From NCBI GenBank assembly GCA_007117695.1, contig SKFZ01000009.1:1-35033 (forward strand): a stretch of DNA of 35,033 bases. The letters are read 5' to 3'. Shown here piece after piece: positions 30,792 through 35,033 of the stretch (position 1 is its first letter; every line of letters starts with the position of its first letter). This DNA comes from Bacilli bacterium (GTDB lineage Bacteria; Bacillota_I; Bacilli_A; RF39; UBA660). The notes below the pieces were generated by a model, which was not told where the DNA came from, did not search any database, and worked only from the letters and a program-made list of their open reading frames with translations. The position numbers and the translations under genes are program-made.

Positions 30792-31595
30792 TTAATATTC
30801 ATCTAAATAGTTGATTTTTTTATTGTCTTTTTTATACTCAATAATATTGTCTAAATTGACATTATGAGCACTTGCAAAAATATTTTTTCTAACATATTCA
30901 TTATTTTTTTCAAGTTCATTAATTAAATTTTTCATTTCGCTTCGTTTACTATCGTTTATAGATTTTGAAAGTGGACAACCACAATTTATAAACTCAAGAT
31001 TATTATAATTAACCCAAGCCTTAACGCTTTTTTCGTATACATTATAAAGTGGTCTAATTAACTCTACTCCTTCAAAGTTATCACTTTTAAGTTTAGGCAG
31101 CATTGTTTTAAATGTCCCACTATATAAAACATTTAACATAGTAGTTTCAATTACATCATCAAAATGATGACCTAGTGCAATTTTATTACACCCTAGTTCA
31201 CTTGCTTTATTGTAAAGATATCCTCTTCTCATTTTCGCACACAAATAACAAGGTTCTCTTTCAGCATTTTTCTCTACTATTTCAAAAATATCTGTTTCAA
31301 AAATTTCTATATTTAAGTTTAATTTTTTAGCATTTTCCTTTATCATTTTTAAGTTTATATCATTATATCCAGGATTCATAGAAATAAACTTTAATTTAAA
31401 ATCAATTCTTTTGTGTCTTTGAAATTCTTCTAACACTTTGGCCAGCAAAAAAGAGTCCTTACCCCCACTAATGCAAACTGCAATAACATCACCATCTTGA
31501 ATTAATTCATAATCATACACAGCCCTAATAAATTTTGCAAAAATATCTTTTCGATATTTTTTTATAATGCTCTTTTCAATACTTCTATAATCCAT
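30792..31595 (-). CDS. TtcA-family tRNA thiolation enzyme (PP-loop ATPase)
   Basis: 267 aa. PP-loop S-G-G-K-D-S at 43-48, a C-x-x-C pair C116/C119 in P-C-Y-L-C-A-K-M-R-R-G, G-H-H-F-D-D at 142-147, and a further cysteine group N-C-G-C-P at 204-208. This is the layout of TtcA/TtuA-like enzymes that adenylate a tRNA base and replace oxygen with sulfur, using a 4Fe-4S cluster held by three of the cysteines. TtcA proper makes 2-thiocytidine-32 in tRNA; the exact base is not certain here. It has its own promoter and no terminator is seen before the 6S RNA promoter. Confidence 0.9.
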   Translation of the reverse strand: MDYRSIEKSIIKKYRKDIFAKFIRAVYDYELIQDGDVIAVCISGGKDSFLLAKVLEEFQRHKRIDFKLKFISMNPGYNDINLKMIKENAKKLNLNIEIFETDIFEIVEKNAEREPCYLCAKMRRGYLYNKASELGCNKIALGHHFDDVIETTMLNVLYSGTFKTMLPKLKSDNFEGVELIRPLYNVYEKSVKAWVNYNNLEFINCGCPLSKSINDSKRSEMKNLINELEKNNEYVRKNIFASAHNVNLDNIIEYKKDNKKINYLDEY

Positions 31596-31610
31596 TTTAT
31601 CACCACAACA

Positions 31611-31639
31611 ATTATATAAAAATTAGCGTTTTATAGCAA
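31611..31639 (-). promoter_or_regulatory. Promoter of the TtcA-like gene
   Basis: Minus strand TTGCTA, 17 bp, TATAAT, ending 15 bp before the ATG with GGTGAT between. Confidence 0.65.
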
Positions 31640-31640
31640 G

Positions 31641-31664
31641 AAAAAAAGCGTATAATTACGCTTT
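31641..31664 (-). terminator. Terminator of the unknown two-gene unit
   Basis: Minus strand AAAGCGTA, loop ATTA, TACGCTTT and further T. The stop codon (31656-31658) is in the loop and stem. Confidence 0.85.
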
Positions 31665-32099
31665 AACCTTGTGATTGCTAATTTCTTTAACATTATCTAC
31701 TTCATCTAAAATTAAATGATCTACATTTTTACCATTAACCAATAAATTACCAACTATATTTGTTACAGCAGCATTTCTAGCACTTAAACTTAAAAGTGAA
31801 TAATAAAAATCTTTTTTCCCTTCAATTAACTTGAACCTGCTATTTTCAAGTGCATCTACTGTAAAATCCTCTACTACAATATCGTTTGCAACAACGTCAA
31901 TTTCAGTTTGCAAATCAGATTTACAATTTATTATTTCAACATCACTATTGCTAACTATTTTAATATTACCTGAAAACTCACATTCACTAAATATAACACT
32001 CTTATTATCTGTATTAAAAACCGTGTTTTCAAATTTATCATTTGAAAATCTAACAATTTCATCATTAGACTTTATATACTTTTCATTTGTTTTATTCAT
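31656..32099 (-). CDS. Unknown protein, second gene of a two-gene unit
   Basis: 147 aa, soluble and acidic, with no membrane helix or signal. Short strand-like stretches recur (NTVFNTDNKSVIFSECEF, IKIVSNSDVEIINCK, IDVVANDIVVEDFTV, NVDHLILDEVDNV), spaced roughly 20 residues apart, so it may be a small beta-helix or beta-solenoid. No catalytic motif or family recognised. Its ATG overlaps the TGA of the upstream gene (ATGA), so the two are translationally coupled and probably act together. A terminator covers its stop codon. Confidence 0.7.
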   Translation of the reverse strand: MNKTNEKYIKSNDEIVRFSNDKFENTVFNTDNKSVIFSECEFSGNIKIVSNSDVEIINCKSDLQTEIDVVANDIVVEDFTVDALENSRFKLIEGKKDFYYSLLSLSARNAAVTNIVGNLLVNGKNVDHLILDEVDNVKEISNHKVKA

Positions 32100-32920
32100 T
32101 TTCTTTTACCTCTTTTCTGTTCATCTTCCAACAATTTTATAACTAAATCAGTAACATCAATACTCGCATCGTGCTCATCTAAATCATTTCTTAACTCAAT
32201 TAATCTAGATTTCAAAGTTTTGTTTTGCTGTCTTAATGTGATTATTGGGTCTCTTGAAATGCTCATTTCAATTGGAATTGCAACTTTTTGCTTTTTAAAT
32301 TTATAATCCTTTGTTGATGATAAAAATATTGATTCTAAATACTTTAATTCTTCTTTATCAACTATCGTTAACATAGAATAATCATAATTTCTACCTTCAT
32401 GTTTTCTTACAATAATTTTATTGGAATTAAGTGCTGAAGTAGTTGTTGAAATTTCTTTATCATGATTTATAACAAAAAAATTCATGTCTTGTATCTCTGA
32501 AATGTTTCTCATTGCTTCTGTTCTTGCCTTAATTCTATATGGATTTAACAATTTCCCGTCATATTTTTTATTAAATGCAATTGCACATGTTGGGTCTTCT
32601 GTTAGTAGTTCTAAAATTTTAAATGAGTGAAGCCTTTCAATTTTTAACTGCTTTTGCAAGTAATCTGTATCTTTTATAGCCTGTGAATCCACACCAAATA
32701 AATGAGCTAGATTTTTTTTAACAAAAGTGAAATTTACTTCTTCACCACTAGACAATAAAATTTTATAATCATAGTCTATATGATTTTCTTTATAGTTTTG
32801 TAATTGTTCTTTTAAATTTTCTAATACTTCTTTCATCTTATCGTCACCTGGATAATTAATTTCAAACTTGTAATTTGAATTATGAGATAAGATCAGATCT
32901 TCTCTTGAGATTGCTTTCAT
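32096..32920 (-). CDS. Unknown protein, first gene of a two-gene unit
   Basis: About 274 aa from the ATG at 32920 (GGAGGTG 6 nt upstream; the frame's TTG just before it is rejected). Soluble and charged; helical N-terminus (about 25-50), a middle part with F-T-F-V-K-K-N-L-A-H-L-F-G-V (about 65-78) and N-K-K-Y-D-G-K-L-L-N-P-Y, and a coiled-coil C-terminus (about 230-274). The F-x-x-x-N-x-x-H-L-x-G-V motif recalls PBECR-type nuclease/toxin domains of phages and mobile elements, but the match is weak and I do not assign it. The gene has its own promoter surrounded by an inverted repeat. It lies between the hisS-aspS operon and the TtcA-like gene. Confidence 0.75.
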   Translation of the reverse strand: MKAISREDLILSHNSNYKFEINYPGDDKMKEVLENLKEQLQNYKENHIDYDYKILLSSGEEVNFTFVKKNLAHLFGVDSQAIKDTDYLQKQLKIERLHSFKILELLTEDPTCAIAFNKKYDGKLLNPYRIKARTEAMRNISEIQDMNFFVINHDKEISTTTSALNSNKIIVRKHEGRNYDYSMLTIVDKEELKYLESIFLSSTKDYKFKKQKVAIPIEMSISRDPIITLRQQNKTLKSRLIELRNDLDEHDASIDVTDLVIKLLEDEQKRGKRK

Positions 32921-32922
32921 CA

Positions 32923-32965
32923 ATTACACCTCCTAAGTCTTGTATATACTAACATAAGGTGTAAT
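32923..32965. promoter_or_regulatory. Perfect 9-bp inverted repeat around the -10 box (operator candidate)
   Basis: ATTACACCT at 32923-32931 and AGGTGTAAT at 32957-32965, 25 bp apart (centres 34 bp, about three helical turns). The -10 box lies between the arms and the left arm overlaps the Shine-Dalgarno sequence. One arm is upstream of the expected transcript start, so it is not simply an RNA hairpin. Confidence 0.55.
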
Positions 32966-32974
32966 CTAAGTCAA
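32946..32974 (-). promoter_or_regulatory. Promoter of the unknown two-gene unit
   Basis: Minus strand TTGACT (32974-32969), 17 bp, TAGTAT with a TGT extension (32951-32946). The -35 box abuts the aspS stop codon. Confidence 0.65.
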
Positions 32975-34699
32975 TTATAAATTTTCTTTTTTTAATCCTA
33001 ATTCTTTTAATTGAGAATCATCAATAGTATTTGGTGCTTCAGTCATTAAGCACTGGGCGCTAGCAGTTTTTGGAAATGCTATTACATCTTTAATATTTTC
33101 AGTTTTAGAAAGAAGCATAATAATTCTTTCCAAACCAAAAGCAATTCCTCCATGTGGTGGCACCCCATATTTGAAAGCTTCTGTTAAAAAGCCGAATTTC
33201 AATTTGATTTCATCTTTAGTTAACCCAAGTGTTTCAAAAACTTTTTCTTGTAACTTTGGATCACTAATCCTAATGCTTCCGCCTCCAACTTCATAACCAT
33301 TTATGACAAAATCATAAGCTTTTGCATAACATTTTGAAGGCTCATTTAAATAATTTAAATCAGTATTAATTGGTGCTGTAAAGGGGTGATGTGCCGAAAA
33401 ATATCTTTTAGCTTCATCATCATATTCAAACATTGGAAAATCTACTACCCATAAAGGTTTAAATTCACCTTCATTAATTAATGATAAATCTTTACCTAAT
33501 TTCAATCTTAGAGCTCCTAATGACTTTTTAACTACATGATGTGAATCTTTAGCAATGATTATAGTGCTATCACCCTTCAACGTTAAAAGTTCTTTAAGGT
33601 CTTTTAATTCATTATCAGATAAGTTCTTTACTAAACTTCCACTAAATTCTTTGTTTTCATACTTTAAGAAAAACAATTTATTAAGTCCAAATTTTTTAAC
33701 AAACTCAACTAATTTATCTTGTTCTTTTCTAGAAATATTGTTTTCTACTACTAAACAATTAATAGCTTCATTACCATTTATTTTAAACAGATCAAATTCC
33801 GTATGTTTAAAAACATCTGCTAAATTTCTTAATTTTAAATCAAACCTTAAATCCGGTCTATCACTACCAAAATCATTTATTGCATCTTCATATTTGATTT
33901 TTAAAATGTTTTCATCGAACTTAACACCTAAAAAGTCTTTGAAAATTTTCTTCATTAAACCTTCAACAACATTCATAACATCTTCTTGCTCGACAAAACT
34001 TAATTCCATGTCAAGTTGCGTGAATTCTGGCTGCCTATCTGCTCTTAAATCTTCATCTCTAAAACATCTAGCAAATTGATAATATCTTTCGATTCCTCCA
34101 ACCATTAATAACTGTTTAAAAAGTTGTGGTGATTGTGGAAGTGCATAAAACTTCCCATTATAAACTCTTGAGGGAACTAAGTAATCCCTTGCACCTTCTG
34201 GAGTAGATTTAGTTAAAATTGGAGTCTCAACTTCAATAAACGATAGTTCGTTTAAGTAATTTCTAATTAAACTTGTTACTTTGTGTCTTAAAACAATATT
34301 GTTTTTTATGTTTTCTCTTCTAATATCTAAATATCTATACTTAAGCCTTGTATCTTCTAGTGCAGTAGTATTTATAAGTTCAAAAGGAAGGTCATTTGAT
34401 TCGCTCAAAATATTTAAGTATGTTAAATCTATTTCGATATCACCATTTTCAATTTTAGAATTTATACTAGATCTTTTTATAATTGTACCTTTAACTTCTA
34501 TTACAAATTCACTTCTAATTTTACTTGCAAGAGAATAATATGTGTTTTCGGGTTTAACTACAACTTGTAAAATGCCGGTTCTATCTCTTAAGTCTATGAA
34601 AATTAATCCACCTAAGTTTCTAGCCTTTTGCACCCAACCTTTTAATACAACTTCTTCACCTAAATTTTTATTGGAAAATTCATTGTTAAATTTCTTCAT
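32975..34699 (-). CDS. aspS: Aspartyl-tRNA synthetase
   Basis: 574 aa from the ATG at 34699 (GGTGAT upstream; the GTG at 34708 is in the Shine-Dalgarno sequence). N-terminal OB-fold anticodon-binding domain (about 1-100; V-V-L-K-G-W-V-Q-K-A-R-N-L-G-G-L-I-F-I-D-L-R-D), class II motif 1, the L-P-Q-S-P-Q-L-F-K-Q-L-L-M region, motif 2 Y-Q-F-A-R-C-F-R-D-E-D-L-R-A-D-R-Q-P-E, a GAD insertion domain typical of bacterial enzymes (about 270-400), and motif 3 G-I-A-F-G-L-E-R. It charges tRNA-Asp. It overlaps the end of hisS by 14 bp; the hisS-aspS pair is standard in Firmicutes. Confidence 0.97.
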   Translation of the reverse strand: MKKFNNEFSNKNLGEEVVLKGWVQKARNLGGLIFIDLRDRTGILQVVVKPENTYYSLASKIRSEFVIEVKGTIIKRSSINSKIENGDIEIDLTYLNILSESNDLPFELINTTALEDTRLKYRYLDIRRENIKNNIVLRHKVTSLIRNYLNELSFIEVETPILTKSTPEGARDYLVPSRVYNGKFYALPQSPQLFKQLLMVGGIERYYQFARCFRDEDLRADRQPEFTQLDMELSFVEQEDVMNVVEGLMKKIFKDFLGVKFDENILKIKYEDAINDFGSDRPDLRFDLKLRNLADVFKHTEFDLFKINGNEAINCLVVENNISRKEQDKLVEFVKKFGLNKLFFLKYENKEFSGSLVKNLSDNELKDLKELLTLKGDSTIIIAKDSHHVVKKSLGALRLKLGKDLSLINEGEFKPLWVVDFPMFEYDDEAKRYFSAHHPFTAPINTDLNYLNEPSKCYAKAYDFVINGYEVGGGSIRISDPKLQEKVFETLGLTKDEIKLKFGFLTEAFKYGVPPHGGIAFGLERIIMLLSKTENIKDVIAFPKTASAQCLMTEAPNTIDDSQLKELGLKKENL

Positions 34700-35033
34700 G
34701 CTCATCACCTAATTTCTCATCTAAAAACCCTAATAAAAACTCTTCTTTAAGTTTTTCTTCTGTATGATTTTCATTATCTTTTATAGTTAAAACTCTTTCC
34801 CTTAACTCTTCTTCACCAATAATAATTACAAACTTAGAATTATATCTATCAGCTTGTTTAAAGTTAGCTTTTAAGTTTCTATCCATGTAGTCGATATCTG
34901 CTTTAAATCCATTTAATCTTAAAAATGCTAATAAGGAAAATGCATATTCTTTTTCCTTTTCACCAATTGGTACTAAATAAACATCTAAACTATTATTTTT
35001 AAGCAAGTTTATATTTTCTAAATCAAGAGCTTG
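34686..35033 (-). CDS. hisS: Histidyl-tRNA synthetase, C-terminal part (gene runs off the window)
   Basis: 116 codons are open from the window edge to the stop at 34686. The sequence is the anticodon-binding domain of HisRS: D-V-Y-L-V-P-I-G-E, the helix A-F-S-L-L-A-F-L-R-L-N-G-F, D-R-N-L-K-A-N-F-K-Q-A-D-R, I-I-G-E-E-E-L, then an acidic C-terminal helix. The catalytic domain and the start are outside. Directly upstream of and overlapping aspS. Confidence 0.92.
   Translation of the reverse strand, partial: QALDLENINLLKNNSLDVYLVPIGEKEKEYAFSLLAFLRLNGFKADIDYMDRNLKANFKQADRYNSKFVIIIGEEELRERVLTIKDNENHTEEKLKEEFLLGFLDEKLGDEHEEI

Noticed and set aside
33555-34079. 174-residue open frame on the plus strand
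   Set aside because: It is antisense to aspS, whose motifs are unmistakable; the serine/leucine-rich translation is typical of a shadow frame.

Overview
The window is a strongly AT-rich, densely packed bacterial chromosome segment. Its gene content fits a low-GC Firmicutes/Bacilli lineage, probably an uncultured one near Erysipelotrichia, Haloplasma or RF39-type clades; this placement is inferred from gene content and composition, not computed. Firmicutes-type gene orders are present: nusB-xseA-xseB, dnaG-rpoD-trmK, comEA-comEC and hisS-aspS. A cell wall is implied by an FtsW/RodA-type polymerase and a LytR-CpsA-Psr ligase. TGA is an ordinary stop (xseA, mutS and def end on it), so the Mollicutes code 4 is not in use.

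Layout, left to right. 1-441: 5' end of an exported protein and a 30-residue membrane microprotein. 470-3005: nusB-xseA-xseB followed by a pilin with an Ig-like domain. 3073-5941: two small membrane proteins flanking a pilin fused to 19 BspA-type leucine-rich units. 5967-8507: mutS. 8554-11466: two pilin-like proteins (one carrying an Ig-like plus a FISUMP domain) and a PDZ-Lon protease. 11560-12915, opposite strand: the pilus assembly ATPase. 12972-17858: LCP ligase, then a GspF-prepilin peptidase-YugP metalloprotease operon. 17918-21435: dnaG-rpoD-trmK. 21492-25306: ftsW-comEA-comEC. 25408-26990, plus strand: peptide deformylase and a sugar-transfer-type ATP-grasp protein. 26991-29945: smc. 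30023-31595: unknown protein, candidate 6S RNA, TtcA-like thiolase. 31656-32920: an unknown two-gene unit with an inverted repeat around its promoter. 32975-35033: aspS and the 3' part of hisS.

The most notable theme is a scattered but nearly complete type IV pilus/competence apparatus: assembly ATPase, platform protein, prepilin peptidase, four class III-signal pilins, ComEA and ComEC. Three pilins end in modules normally found in surface adhesins (Ig-like, BspA LRR, FISUMP). All four have an even number of cysteines outside the membrane helix (2, 2, 4, 8). The platform protein has a ~245-residue membrane/coiled-coil N-terminal extension, and two membrane proteases are co-transcribed with pilus genes. 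This looks like a pilus that displays binding modules. comEC is intact but has no ATG, GTG or TTG codon anywhere in its first ~125 codons.

Expression signals are compact: many genes have an (often extended) -10 box 15-20 bp from the start codon with a GGTGAT-type Shine-Dalgarno sequence, and many terminator hairpins include the stop codon of the gene they end.
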